Origin: Bisporella sp. PMI_857
Lineage: Eukaryota > Ascomycota > Leotiomycetes > Helotiales > Helotiaceae
Assembly (NCBI GenBank): GCA_021307315.1
Contig: JAJSPD010000027.1
Location: forward strand, 248,001 to 312,000
Reading direction: 5' to 3'
DNA length: 64,000 nucleotides
A program made the position numbers and the translations under genes. Below the pieces are notes generated by a model. That model saw only the letters and a program-made list of their open reading frames with translations, did no database searches and was not told the origin of the DNA. This document shows positions 11,768 to 23,133 of the stretch, piece after piece (within the stretch, counting starts at the first letter, position 1; every line of letters begins with the position of its first letter).

Positions 11768-13109
11768 ATGAGTGCACAACAGGCCCAGGAATCTCCAATC
11801 CCAAAAACCTGCAAGGCAGGCGTTGTCGTAAACCCAGGGCCGGACTTCAGAGTTGAGATTGAAGATGTCCCCGTGCCAGAGCCTGGTCCGCACCGAATAG
11901 CCTCCCCAGAGCAGCGACCTCGCTAACCCTCCCTTAGGCCCAGATGAAATCCTGCTGCGACTCAACGTGACCGGGCTCTGTTTCTCAGACATTCACTACA
12001 TGCTAGAAGACCTCCCGATGCCCACGATGCGCCAGCACGGGGTGCGGTCGCCCGGCCACGAAGGCGCCGGCGTGGTGGTCAAGCTCGGCTCGAACGTCAC
12101 GAACTGGAAGATTGGTGATCGCGGCGGGGTCAAGCCCATGTGGGCCGCGTGCCTGAACTGCGAGCTGTGCTGGGACGGCCACGAGACGCACTGCCCCAGG
12201 TCTTTGTCTTCCGGTCTTCACGTCGCGGGCACGTATCAGCAGTACATCGTCAGCCCGGCCAACTACACGAGCCGCATCCCGGATAACGTAGACGACTTCA
12301 CGGCCGGCCCGATCATGTGTAGCGGTTCCACGATTTACAGAAGCGTGAGCGCGCCATTCCTTTAATGACCTTTCTCTTCCCTGCCCTCGCGCGGCGCCCT
12401 GTTTCTTACATTTCGATCTTAGCTGGTCTCGTCGGGGCTCAAGGCCGGCGACTATGCGGTCTTTCCTGGCGCGGGCGGTGGCGTTGGCCACATGGGGGTC
12501 CAAATTGCAAAAGCAATGGGGATGCGCGTCATTGGGATTGACGCCGGGCCTTACAAGCGCGAGCTCTGTAACAGCCTTGGTTGCGAGGCGTTCGTAGATT
12601 TTCTTGAGGTGGAGAATGTTGCGGAGGAGGTGAAACGGCTTACCGATGGCAGAGGCGCGCACGGTATCTTTGTCACTGCCGGGAGCCCAGCGGCATATAG
12701 GAGTGCGCCGGAGATGGTGCGCGTGGGAGGAAGAGTTATGTGTATCGGGCTGCGTAAGCACATTATTTCTCCCCCCCCTCCCCCCTCCGCTTTGAGAAAG
12801 CTGACAAGATACACGAATAGCACCAGGTAAATCGGGCATAGTTGGCGCTGAACCTTCTGAGTACATCTTTAAGAATTTGCACATGATTGGAACATTGGTA
12901 GGAAGCATGCTGGACACTCAGAAGGCACTTGAGTTTGCTCAACGGGTAAGTGCATTTTCCAGATTCTTATGAAATCATCAATTAACCAGGTGAAGGGTCT
13001 CTTGAAACCTGTCTACCAAAGGTTCCCGCTTTCACAGCTTCCAGACGCGGTTAAGAAGCTACAAACAGGAAATGTCGCAGGTCGGTGTGTGGTTGACTTC
13101 AATGCCTGA
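11768..13109 (+). CDS. Zinc-dependent alcohol dehydrogenase (MDR family)
   Basis: NAD(P)-dependent medium-chain alcohol dehydrogenase of the yeast ADH1-like type, probably cytosolic, interconverting alcohols and aldehydes or ketones. Five exons (11768-11885, 11938-12344, 12423-12753, 12821-12945, 12990-13109) with introns of 52, 78, 67 and 44 bases give 366 residues. The catalytic zinc site shows GLCFSDIHY and GHEGAGVV. The four structural-zinc cysteines are in the stretch CLNCELCWDGHETHC. The cofactor motif is GAGGGVG, and the protein ends VAGRCVVDFNA as usual. Exon phases are consistent throughout and no break is seen. The coding region is notably G+C-rich compared with its flanks. Neighbours give no clear pathway. 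Confidence 0.93.
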
Positions 13110-13381
13110 GGTTGAATGCATAAGGTGTTTCTTGACCAGAATCTCGACACCTTCCAATCCTCTGGCTCACGTGACCCATCTTCTTACCTATCTTCTTACC
13201 TATCTTCCTACCCATCCTCCCTCCCATCCTCCCTCTTTTCTCCCTTCCTAATCCCTCTCCCGTTTCTCTAGCAAGACTTTCTTTTCTTATTTCTGCTCCA
13301 GATATCCACGCTACACACTATAAGCACTAAGCGGGCAAAGGATTTTTAAGAAGATTTGAATCCAGACAAGCAGATAAAAGC

Positions 13382-13584
13382 TGTCACGGCGCTGGCGCGC
13401 CTACGGCTTCTATAAGGCCTGACGGCCTGTAAGGCACCCGTGGGGACACTCGCGTAGCACGTCACGTGATCCGAACTCCTGTATATAGGCTTCCCTTTCT
13501 ACTTCCATAGTTCTGTAGTTCTATTATTCTCGATTCTTACCCGTATTACTTTGAGCCGTTGCTCCTATCCTACGTGCCGTGACA
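13382..13584 (+). repeat. Solo LTR (family A), 5-bp target duplication
   Basis: A 203-base element starting TGTCACGGC and ending GCCGTGACA, so its ends are inverted and obey the TG...CA rule. It is flanked by AAAGC on both sides (13377-13381 and 13585-13589), a 5-bp target duplication. It contains a TATATA box-like segment followed by a C/T-rich stretch. No internal retroelement sequence adjoins it, so it is a solo LTR left by recombination. A second copy about 200 bases long lies at 18786-18987. Confidence 0.88.
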
Positions 13585-13778
13585 AAAGCAGCCCTATTCT
13601 ATACTAATCAAAGGAAAAGAACTAGAAATAGATAGTAGAGAGCAAAGAGTAAAAGTAAGGAGTAAAGAATAAGAGGAAAGGTCTAGTGTATCACTTACAA
13701 CAACGGAGTCGTTTAATTAGCATAAGAGTTATGACTTCAAATATTATATTACCTGTGATAGTGTGGTGGTGTGACAAG

Positions 13779-13792
13779 CTGTCACGTGACAG
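13779..13792. repeat. 14-base perfect palindrome with CACGTG core
   Basis: CTGTCACGTGACAG reads the same on both strands. The CACGTG core is the E-box bound by bHLH factors, but the motif may equally be a trace of LTR-end sequence, since LTRs in this window begin TGTCAC. No function is assigned. Confidence 0.5.
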
Positions 13793-14404
13793 GATAGGAG
13801 GACATAAGGCTAAGATATGTGGAGATGTGATCTCCGAAACCCCCGGCGGAGGACGATAAGGTTTAATTGTCGTCCGTGCAAAGCTAATAACCTCCTACTT
13901 GCATGCTAGGGCACCGTGCTTTAGACTTTTCCAAGTGTTGATTTTATCCGATTCCATGGCCGTGCATGAATTGTGGCTGCTACGCCGCGAGCTGAAGGGG
14001 GTTTTGGATATTATTTCATTACTTGCTACGAATGTCGCGGTCAAAAGTCCTTGGAATATAGCGGGTCCGCTCCGCAAATTTTACCCAGGGCCTACCCAAC
14101 CGCCACAAAGCGCTGAACAGCCTATGAGCTCCTTAAAGCAGAGAACACACTGGCTCCGAACACTTGCCCCACTTAACTTGTGAGATTACCGAATAGCGGT
14201 TTATAGTGACAGTCATTCACTAGAGGTGAGCTAGTGGTTTAATGGTGAAATGGGTTCTATCACGAACATATTTCACTATCTTCGGCCCCCACAAGATACA
14301 CCCCGAACCACCTCGACGTACAACCCTACCAAATGTGCGAAGTAGTATCTCTAGCCTGGCGGGGGCGGAAGTCGTAGTTCGGGTTTCGTCCCTCTGCGCA
14401 GCTA

Positions 14405-17335
14405 TTAACACCAAGAAGCACCACTAATAACCGAGTCCTGCGTAACGGATACTGGTCCCAAGGCAGTTTCCCAGGTGTCCGTACTCCAGATATAGGCGCC
14501 CCAATTATCATCTCCAGCAGTCATGTTTTCAACAACGTCGCTTGGAAACCAGAAGGATGCGGTAGCAGTCTCTCGATTCCAGCTGATGCTTGAGACCACG
14601 TGCACAGTGAAATCCCATTCTGGCCGGTCTTCTCCAGCCCGCCGAAGCATGGACTGAAGAAATGATTGCGACTTCACTGACTCATCGTCGAGCAATGCTG
14701 TTCGCAGGCTTATTCCAAGAGGCATCTCCCCGTTTACTGTAAGATTCCAAAATACCAATACGAAGGCACATACGGATCGCTCGTTTGCGGTATCATAAAA
14801 GTCCTTGGCCACTCCAAATTTGATCTTAAATTGCCGGATATCATGCAAGTCTGATAGCTGATTCTCGAGTGTTTCTTGGTAGAGTAGTCCGAAAGGCAGC
14901 AAGCGCTGCCAGATTAAGAGCAGCATCCTAAATTCGGTGACAAATGGCCTGATAGATATGGTTCTAGATGGGTGGATAGCCGTTGTCCCGACTGCGTCTG
15001 TGACCATAGAACGTGGTGCTCTGGCGGTGCTGGTGATTACCCCGGTGCTAAAGTTCGTAAGGACACCAGACAACCAATGGGCGGGGTAGCCGACGTTAAA
15101 GAGGTGAACTATGAGCCAAAATACAGTTGTGAGATTTAACGGCGCTAGAACACGGCTTTCCCAGTCTCCACTACGCGAAAAGGGCAGGCAGATTTTGAGT
15201 AAATGAGCATGTAGCCAACGCTCAAGGTCTCGTCGTGGCATCAGCTTTGACCACCCCAGAGGCTTGCTGGAGAGCCGCATCCAGCTCATGTTCTGACTCA
15301 TGATTGCCCCCATGCCAGCAATTAACGTGCCATCCACAGCTTGCTCAATGAGAATAGAGGCGTCTGTTAGGCATGCGGAAAAATTGCTTGCAATCTGGAC
15401 GCGATCGGCAAGGAGGAGATATTCGGTGAGGAATTGATTGTGAGTAACCCATCGTCTGGTATTACGTAGGACATTGGAAGTCATTATTGATGTCCTATCG
15501 TTTCGTAGAATCGGAAGGCCGTGAATGAAGGTGGCCAATGGCCCACCCACATAATCCGGAATGTTACTCATATATATATGGTCATATCTATCTGGGAAGC
15601 TCGACGGTTGAATTGATCCAAAGCGGTCTCGGTCTTGCAGCAACCCATATCTGGTGCGTTCAAAGTAGCTAATCATATCATCAGCCACAATATCGAATGT
15701 TGTCTGATTCCAAATCTTGTTCAACGAGTTCTTGATGAAAAAAAAGAACCCCTCGAGATGTGGCAAGACCCCTCGTACTCCCTGGCCGGCGACCCTATGT
15801 GGGATATTGACAAAAAGACTCGATGCAGTCTCATGAGGAGTAAAATCCAACAGGGGATTAGGCCCGCCTTGTCGTTTTTCTTCATATTCAAAGTCGACCA
15901 CCGTCACATTAGATTTCCATTGGCCAATGAGGTACTGATCCAATTTCTGTTTGTTGGCTAGGGTGCGGTTCTTACCATACAGCTCCAACAGCTTCAGTAG
16001 CCGGCCTTCATATTTCTCGAGAAGGTGCATGTGTGGAAGCATGACTCCTAGGTCCTCGTACCCAAGGACGTCAGGGCTTCCGGCTTCACAACCTGGAGGC
16101 CTCTTGTCATTGTCGTCAGCTTCAGGGCCAAAGTCATGCATCGTCTGCATTCGACGAGCCAGTACCTGTTCTCGCGTGAGGGTGATGAAAGCTGAAGTGT
16201 TGCACCATCTCTGGGGGTTCTTTTGCCAATTTTGGAGATGATGACCAATTAGAGCACGGTTTCTGGTGTCCACATAAAATCGCCCCATTATGTCGGAATC
16301 CTGCCGCTGTAGCTCGTTGAGAAGGTCATTGATCCCAAGCTGGAGCCTAGAGTAAGCCCAAGCTGGCATAACCTGAGCAGTGAATAAGTAGCTGAGAGTG
16401 ACCAGTGTCTCTGACGACTTCGTGCTGGATTCTTCAGCTGCGTCGAGGAGCAAGCGAAACATGAGGAGATCGCGGGCAAAGACTGCAGGCTTTATGTCTA
16501 AGAGAGTGAAGTGGAATTTCTTGGACAGGAGAGACGACTCCGAAACCGCCATCAAGTTGATATATCCCAGTGTTGCGAAGAGGTTTCGACCATCTCCGAT
16601 TCCCGCAAAGAGAAAAGAGTAGCTGTTTTGGTTGTACTTGGACATCTGTGGCTGAAATATTGTTTCGGCATTATCATGGCCGACAGAGTAATACTCAGGC
16701 TCGTTCTGTCTGGACATGGGTGAACATGCATATCTTATATGTTTGGGCTTGTAATAGGTGACAAGGGCTCTGATGTGCAAAACTTACAATGCGGCTTTCA
16801 ATTGCGGCAGCCTTTCAATGACTGTGTTCCAAAGCGATTTAGCATCCGGGTGTTGTATATCTGAGGCCTCCATGACATGCGCCGATAGCTCGATTTGTCG
16901 CCTCTCTTCACTGGTAGTGATACCCGAGACTGCCGCCTTCGCCTGGGTGTATTGTTTTACATGCAAGTAAGACTTGGCTAAACGCACGCAAATCTTTTGC
17001 TTAAGGACAGGATCCGGATTGTGCTCGAGGAGCTTCAAGGCTTTCTCGGCAAATATTGCAGCGCCGATGTAATTACCCATCTCAAACTTCACGGCCGATA
17101 CATTAGAGAGCGGCCGAGGATCCCTCGGCGCAAGGCGTGCCGCCTCAGTGTATGCAGGCTCCGCTATAATGGTAATCAGTAGACAATCATAGGTGCTAGT
17201 ATGCTAAGCTATTCCGAGATAAGGACCTGGGTTCGTACCTGCAGTTAAGTTGCCTGCCTTGTACAGGGCATTTCCACGGTCTCGGGCGACCAGAGCGGCT
17301 CTCGAGGCATCACAGTCGGACTCCTCGCTGCCCAT
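14405..17335 (-). CDS. TPR and DUF4470-domain protein of unknown function
   Basis: Large fungus-specific protein of 925 residues from three exons (17335-17239, 17163-16788, 16709-14405) with introns of 75 and 78 bases. The N-terminal 120 or so residues form tetratricopeptide-like helices (GNALYKAGNLTAAEPAYTEA, then NYIGAAIFAEKALKLL and KSYLHVKQYTQAKAA). After the second intron, FLFAGIGDGRNLFATL near residues 191-206 is the hallmark of the DUF4470 domain, followed by a long helical region without recognised motifs. The TPR part suggests protein-protein contact; no catalytic motif is seen. The start is the ATG at 17335, which opens the first TPR helix. All phases close. The gene points away from the transposon block that begins about 0.5 kb upstream of its start. 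Confidence 0.85.
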
Positions 17336-17851
17336 GATCGGAACCAACTGATTTTGGTGACTCGCGAATATAAATGGCAATAAATACGTGAGCAGCAGCT
17401 AAACATCTATCTGCTCCCGTCTTCAAATATTGAGTAACTTCCCTCCGAGAGTTTGGGCGTGCGTAAATTCCAGTGGTGACCGTGACTCCTATCAGACGTC
17501 TAGCGCCGTTTTTTGGCTGGTGGATGGAATCTGATGTCGCGCTAGAGCGCACCCTCACACCGCCTCGCTTAATTAGGCAAGCGGTGTCTTGTGCGCCCCC
17601 CTGACAGGGCTATATCCTCAGTTCTCAATTCTCGTCCCGACTAAGAAAAAGAAAATACCACCTCCAGGGATAATACTCGGATTTTCGTACGCACTGTTGG
17701 TGCTACGAGAGATACATTTACGGGGACAAGTCTGGGGAGCCGAAAAAGACCTTAACCAGATTTTATTATTCTATTGCTAGGTGTTGAGTTGTTGGTGATT
17801 TGGGCCTTGGCCAGATGCCCACATCAAGCGAGACGCGTTCCCGAGGCCTCG
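17336..17851. other. Intergenic, promoter side of the DUF4470 gene and possible LINE 5' end
   Basis: No gene seen. The left part should hold the promoter of the minus-strand DUF4470 gene; the right part may be untranslated leader of the LINE fragment that follows. Confidence 0.35.
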
Positions 17852-18300
17852 ATGGATGCCGACGCGTCAGAAGTTGAAGCTATAGATGTTCGCCCACCAC
17901 GACGCGTAAGGAAGCCCAGCGCAAAGGCCCAGCAAAGTGAGGAAAATAGAGGTTCCGTGGATGCGGCGTTACTTTCTTCAGATGACCAAAATGGAGGAAC
18001 AGACCAGCGTACAGTTGTGTATGACGCGGGTACGAGGAAGAAGGGAAGGCGCGGAGGGGCGGAGCAGAAGTCAGTGCGAACAATGCAAGACCAGATGCAA
18101 AAGCAGACCATCATACTCAAAACCCTCCTCGAAGCCTGGACAAAGCAAGAGGCATATCATAAGACACTGGAAGCAGAAGTGAGCCTAATCAAGCAAGAAC
18201 TTCAAGCGGTCAAGGAGGAATGCCAAGCAGTTAAGGATGAATTGCGTAGTACTAAACAAGAAATGGCAGATGGTATAAAAGCGCGACCTATAATCTTTAA
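17852..18300 (+). mobile_element. Truncated non-LTR retrotransposon (LINE) ORF1 fragment
   Basis: An open frame beginning at the ATG at 17852 encodes a basic, charged N-terminus (SEVEAIDVRPPRR, RTVVYDAGTRKKG) and then a coiled coil rich in Q, K and E (MQDQMQKQTIILKTLLEAW, later repeated LQAVKEE/QAVKDE). This layout is typical of the gag-like first ORF of fungal Tad/I-type LINEs. The frame stays open to 18367 but changes character around 18280-18300, where the Fot1-like transposase begins, so I infer truncation by that insertion. The zinc knuckles, endonuclease and reverse transcriptase are absent. Family recognition is from the general pattern only. Confidence 0.5.
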
Positions 18301-18306
18301 TATACA

Positions 18307-19964
18307 ATGCAACAACCATCTTCTCTTCAATTACCTCATAAAGAGGGTAAAATATCTCTTGCTATAAATGCTATCAATCAAGGCCAATTGGCCAATTTCA
18401 AAGCGAACGAAGCGCAATAAAGACGTACGACGCGGTACAAACGACGCTCCGACGACGACGCGCCGGAATCCGTCCGCGACGCGATTGCACGCCCAATTCG
18501 AGAAAGCTTACAGAGCTAGAAGAATCAGTTATTATTCAACATATCCTAGACCTGGATTCACGAGGGTTTTCGCCCCGATTAAGTGCCGTGGAAAATATAG
18601 CCAATAACCTGCTCCGGGCTCGCAGTGGAGGCAAAGTTAGCAAGAATTGAGCAGGGAACTTTGTCAAGCGCTTTCCAGAGCTTAAAACACGCTTTAATCG
18701 CAAGTACGACTACCAAAGAGCTAAAAACGAAAATCCAAAGGTTATCCGGAAATGGTTTAGACTCGTACAGAATACTATCGCTAAGTGTCATGGCGCTGGC
18801 GCGCCTACGGCTCCTATATGGCCTAACAGCCCGTAAGGCACCCACATTGGGGATCACGCGGAACACCACGTGATCCAGGCTCCTGTATATATGCTTCCCT
18901 CTCTGCCTCCATAGTTCTGTAGTTCTATTATTCTCGATTCTACCCGTATTACTTTGAGCCGTTGCTCTTATCCTACGTGCCGTGACACTAAGCACGGTAT
19001 TCACGAAAATGACATCTTTAATTTTAACAAAACAAGCTTTATAATAAGCATCGCTTCTACGGCAAAGGTTATTACAGCTTTAGAGCGACGCTATCGACCC
19101 AAAATAGTACAACTAGGAAATCGCGAATAGGTTACAGTGATCCAAGGAATCAACGCGCAAAGCTGGGCTATTCTACTTTTCGTAATTTTCGCCGGACAAT
19201 TCTATTTCTTAGTATGGTACAGCGAAGAAATACTAGGTAATTGGGTTTTTAGTGTAAGCGAAAACGGCTGGACTACAAATGAGCTTGGTTTTGAATGGCT
19301 TTAGCACTTTGAGAAGCACACAAAGAAGCGTACAAAAAGCATATATCGTCTTTTTGTCATTAATGGCCACAAAAACCACAACTCGCTTTAATTCCAGGAT
19401 TTCTGCAAAGAAAACAATATTATAACACTCTGTATGCTTTCACATGCGTCTCATTTCTTTCAGCCACTTAATGTAAACTGTTTTGCGCTTTTTAAAAAGG
19501 CGTACGGCGGCCAGATTAAGAACTTGATCCGGAGCGGCATTAACTACATTACTAAACTTGAGTTGCTGCCAGCATTTCGAGCAGCATTTAAAGCTTCTTT
19601 TACTAAAAGCAATATGCAAAAAGGCTTTCGAAGTGCAAGGCTCGTTCTGTACGATTTAGAGGCTGTTATTTCAAACCTTGATATTTAATTAAGGACTTCA
19701 ACACCCCTTATCGCAAAAAACGTTCCTTGAGAGCCGAAAACACTAAGCAATTCTCTTAAATTAACCTCGCAAACGGAGCTAATTAAAGTTAAAATTGCAC
19801 GCTATTAACACAGCTTTTTTACAGCTATCAATACAGCAGTTGATCAGGTCTTCAAAAGCGCGCACAAAATGGCTTATCAGCTCGCGATTCTTCAGGCGGA
19901 AAATGCTGCTTTTCGCAAGGCTAACGAACTTGTAACACAGCGAAAACATCGCCAAAAAAAGTGA
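18307..19964 (+). pseudogene. Fot1/pogo-type DDE transposase, decayed and interrupted
   Basis: Reading from the ATG at 18307 gives the fungal Fot1-like transposase layout: a Psq/Tc5-type helix-turn-helix part (ISLAINAINQGQ, LTELEESVIIQHILDLDSRG), the DDE core (IQGINAQSWA, ENGWTTNELGFEWL) and the C-terminus (AFRAAFKASFTKSN, AYQLAILQAENAAFRKANEL). It is dead. A solo LTR sits inside it (18786-18987 plus duplication), and in-frame stops appear where Trp or Gln codons are expected (TGA in KN-stop-AGNF, TAG in NRE-stop-VTVI). The three expected catalytic Asp positions all read Asn (NFNKT, VINGHK, QPLNVN). All these are C-to-T or G-to-A changes, as RIP makes. The frame is cut at its 3' end by the next LTR element at 19969. 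Confidence 0.85.
18786..18987 (+). repeat. Solo LTR (family A) inside the Fot1 transposase
   Basis: 202 bases, close relative of the LTR at 13382-13584, beginning TGTCATGGCGCTGGCGCGCC and ending GCCGTGACA. It is flanked by CTAAG on both sides (18781-18785 and 18988-18992). Removing the LTR and one CTAAG rejoins the transposase reading frame, which proves the insertion point. Confidence 0.92.
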
Positions 19965-19968
19965 ATTC

Positions 19969-20256
19969 TGTAACAACTCAAGCTGAACAGGGATCTCGAT
20001 CCGTAGATCTAGGTAGAAGGACTCAGAGGTGTGAACAACTATCAATTGTTATAACTAAGAGAACAAGCTACAGGCAGAAGAAGGAAAGGAGAGTAGTGCT
20101 TTATATACAGGACACTGGTCAGGGGCCAGTGTAAGCGAGCTTTGTAGAGTCAGTCGCTAAGCCTTAGAATGCCGAGCTCCGTAGCAACAAAAGCTAAGCT
20201 TTACCGAGCTTTACGGTGTTTAGCGCTAAGCTCGAAATAAAGCCAGAGCCGTGACA
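19969..20256 (-). repeat. LTR (family B), 3' LTR of a minus-strand retroelement
   Basis: 288 bases; read on the minus strand it begins TGTCACGGCTCTGGC and ends GTTGTTACA. It is related along its length to the solo LTR at 47696-47951 (shared CTGTATATAAAG box, TATAACAATTGATAG, GATCGAGATCCCTGTTC). On the minus strand it is preceded by GGAAAAAAAAATAA (20257-20270), a good polypurine tract, which marks it as the 3' LTR of an element whose body lies to the right. The left flank AATTC has no matching copy immediately to the right, so it is not a solo LTR. It was inserted into the Fot1 transposase. Confidence 0.8.
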
Positions 20257-21335
20257 TTATTTTTTTTTCCAGTATAGCTTATTTTTAAACTACAGCAAAT
20301 CAAAAATAAATAAAAAATTTAAAATTCAAAAAAGAAATCTACTATTCGGTTTATATAGCTTGTTTTACTTATTATCGTTTAAGCGATTAGCTAGTTTTTT
20401 GCTTTGTAAATAGCAATTAAGCTAGTATTGTAAGTTTACCGGAAAGCTTTTAGCTTTAAAGTATTCGTTGTAAAAAGCTTTAAGTTTGTATAGCGCTTTT
20501 TTAAATTTTTCGGCGTTGTAAAATACAAAGTTATAATTTACGTTTATTTACTTGATTTAGTATTAGAGTTTTCGGCGGTATTTTCGACTTTGCAAAACTT
20601 GCTCGATTTTTTATTTCGGCTATTAATTGTAAACTACAAGTATTAAAAGCTTTTAATATTAGCTTAGTAGCAAGTTACTAAAGTTTTTTTGCAGAAATTC
20701 CGGTATAAAAACGTTGTAAAACTGATTGCTTTTTAAAAGTTTTAAACAATACGAATAATTTATTTGCTTAATAATTTTATATAAACTTTTATTTTAGTAG
20801 TTTAGTTTTCGGTTTAGTTGTTTACTAGTTTAGTATTTTGTCGAAATTTATATTTTGTTTTTGACTTTAAAATCGACTAATCGAGTGTTTGTTAGTTTGT
20901 GTTGTTTGTTGCTTTTAAGCTTTAACTATTTTAGCTTTAGTTTATTTTCAAGCTTTATAAATTTTTTCGATATAAGCTTAAATATTTTTCCGGGCTTTTT
21001 TAACGTGCTGTAAAACTAGAATAAAGTTTTTAAAACGAATTTAGTTTATATTTATTCGAAACTAATATTTTAATTCGACTATAAAAAAAAAGTTTTGTTA
21101 AGTAATATAGCAAAATAGCTGTTGCGTAGTTTACTGCATAAATTAAAATAAACTAGTTGTTTTAAAAAGCATTAGCAAAAAAGCGAAAACGCTAGTCGAT
21201 TTACTAGTTAGCGTTTTTCGTTTAGTTGTTTGTTTAAAAGTAGTATATTGTCGAAAGTTTAAGTTTTATACTTAGTAGCCGGCAAAACTCGTTTTAAAAT
21301 ACAGAAACAAACTAAAGTTTTTAATTTAACATTAT
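20257..21335. mobile_element. A+T-rich decayed retroelement interior
   Basis: Very A+T-rich sequence with no long open frame, between the family-B 3' LTR and the Copia element. It is presumably the 3' interior of the family-B element after RIP. No protein motif can be read with confidence. Confidence 0.5.
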
Positions 21336-21537
21336 TGTTAAATAGGTATTAGTGGAAGCTTGTGCTGTACGCAAGGTCTGCCCAAGTGCAGTGGTTCAGG
21401 GAGGATGAATTGACTTGATTTTAGAACTATTTGGAGGTCGCTCAGTGAAAAAGGTTTTACCCTTTCACTGATAACTAAGCTATTACATAAAGTATAGCCC
21501 ATGCTTTACGGGTGGGCTACACTACCAATTTTCAACA
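21336..21537 (-). repeat. 3' LTR of the Copia element
   Basis: 202 bases. On the minus strand it starts TGTTGAAAATTGGTAGTGTA and ends ATTTAACA. It is a direct repeat of 26794-26993, sharing GGGTGGGCTACAC, GGAGGTCGCTCAGT and AGCTTGTGCTGTACGCAA, with differences that are mostly transitions. Confidence 0.88.
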
Positions 21538-22688
21538 CTTTTATTTAGCACACTTGTAATAAAGCATGTGCTTAGCTTTTACTGTTTTTTACTGCCGTTT
21601 TTGTTTTTTTACTTTTACTTGATTTTAACGTCTTTTTTCCGGGCAAAAAACCGCTTTTTTCATTTTACTAGCTTTAATAAGCAGCAGTACTTTTCGAAAC
21701 AACACGTTCGAAAAGCTTCGTTAGTCCGTTTACGAGCATAAACTCTGTAAACACGTACGTTACTTGTATTTGTCCTTTTTCGAACAAGTTACGAATATAA
21801 TAATAGCAAATATTAATATGTTTCGAACGTTCGTGCAAATAAAAGTTTTTAACTAAAGCTAACGCTTTTTAGTTGTTTCGCGGATTTTTACAGTTCGTAA
21901 TAGTTTTTTAATATACTTTTCGAACTTTATATCGCGAAAAATCTGTGCCAGCTATTAACTTGTCTTTGCACACATAGCTATTGCGACGTACTTCGATTCT
22001 GTACTAAATACGACTACCGAAGTTTGCTTTATACTTCTCCAGAAAACAAAGCTTCCGTAAAGCATAGCAACATTTTTCGAAATGCTTTTGCAGTTCGTTT
22101 TGTTTTTTGCTTAGTCGGCATTTAAGTAAAGTACTAAACTACAGTTTTTTTCGAGTCTGTAGCGCACTTTCTGTGCTACTGTAGTTCGTAAGTATCGTAT
22201 AAGTTTTTTAAGTGTATCGTTATAGTAACTTGCAAAGTTTTTTATGAACTAGCTAAGCTTTCCGAGACTAAAAGCTTTGTTTAAGCGAGTATAAACTATA
22301 CTGTACATTAAGCTACTTATAACTTGTTAGTATTCGTTAGCGTCGATTCGCTAGTCGTCAAGTTTTACAAGCCGTAAATTGTTATAGTTCTCGATTAAAG
22401 TAAATTTTTTTTGTAAGTGCCGTGTGTAAACTCGTAACGATTTAAAACAGTGTTTAAATACTGCTTTTAATCGATTTACAAGTTTTTTGTTTTTCGGTTC
22501 CGAGTAATTCGTATACTTAGAATTTTTTTGATCTTTTCCAGGTTTTTAGCTTTGAATCGCAACAAAAAATAATTGTTGAACTATTCGACGTCGGCTACTT
22601 TACAAACTGCAAGCAATATATTATCGACGTAAACAAATAAAATCAAGCCAAGTTGCGCGTATATAAACAAGCACGAGTCCGCTAAGCT

Positions 22689-23133
22689 TTAAACGAAGCT
22701 TTTTACAAGCAAAAAAGACCTGCAAAGTAAATTCCAATTTTTTGCAGCTTGCTTCAGTTTATAAAAACTCCGTAAAACTCGTAAAACGTACTCGTCGCGA
22801 ACTGCTACGCTTTTAAGTTTTGCTAAGTAAATTGTTTTTTGCAAAGCAGATTCGGTAAAAGCGTTTTTAATGTCGAAATAGTAGCATTTCAAGTTTTCGG
22901 CTGCAACTATAGTCAGCAAATCCGTAGTGTATTTATTCGGACTGTTAGTGTAAAAGTCTCAAAATCGTTTTGCTCGTAAATCTGTAAAAAACTCGAGCAA
23001 CTAGTTTAGCTTTAAAGCGCTTTATTGACTTTTCCGAAGTTGGTTTAACATTAAAAATTACATTGTAAAAACTTCGTTGCAATTTTTCGGTCTTACTTTT
23101 TTTGTCAGGTTTTGTTAGTAGCGAGCGAAACAA
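22689..23133 (-). pseudogene. Copia reverse-transcriptase fragments
   Basis: Two short minus-strand open stretches. 23133-22945 contains FKAKLVARVF, the usual YKARLVARGF start of Copia RT. 22919-22689 contains FDIKNAFTESALQKTIYL and VLRSFYKLKQAAKNW, the FDVKxAFL...IYM and SLYGLKQAxRxW blocks. They are separated by stops and shifts. The catalytic YVDD region is not recoverable. Confidence 0.82.

Larger units (their letters stand above)
13110..14404. other. Intergenic with a solo LTR, no gene
   Basis: The region holds a CT-rich tract with CTTACCTAT-like repeats (about 13180-13265), the solo LTR at 13382-13584 and a CACGTG palindrome at 13779-13792. A 94-codon open frame around 13900-14180 has no recognisable similarity and I do not call it. 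Confidence 0.5.

Noticed and set aside
12003..12917. 304-codon minus-strand open frame over the alcohol dehydrogenase
   Set aside because: The G+C-rich dehydrogenase exons create an open antisense frame. Its sequence is Arg/Ala/Val-biased and crosses the real introns without regard to them.
21336..21537. CRISPR-like or other array from the two 200-base direct repeats in the A+T-rich block
   Set aside because: Two copies 5.3 kb apart with TG...CA ends, a primer-binding site and RT relics between them are LTRs of one Copia element.
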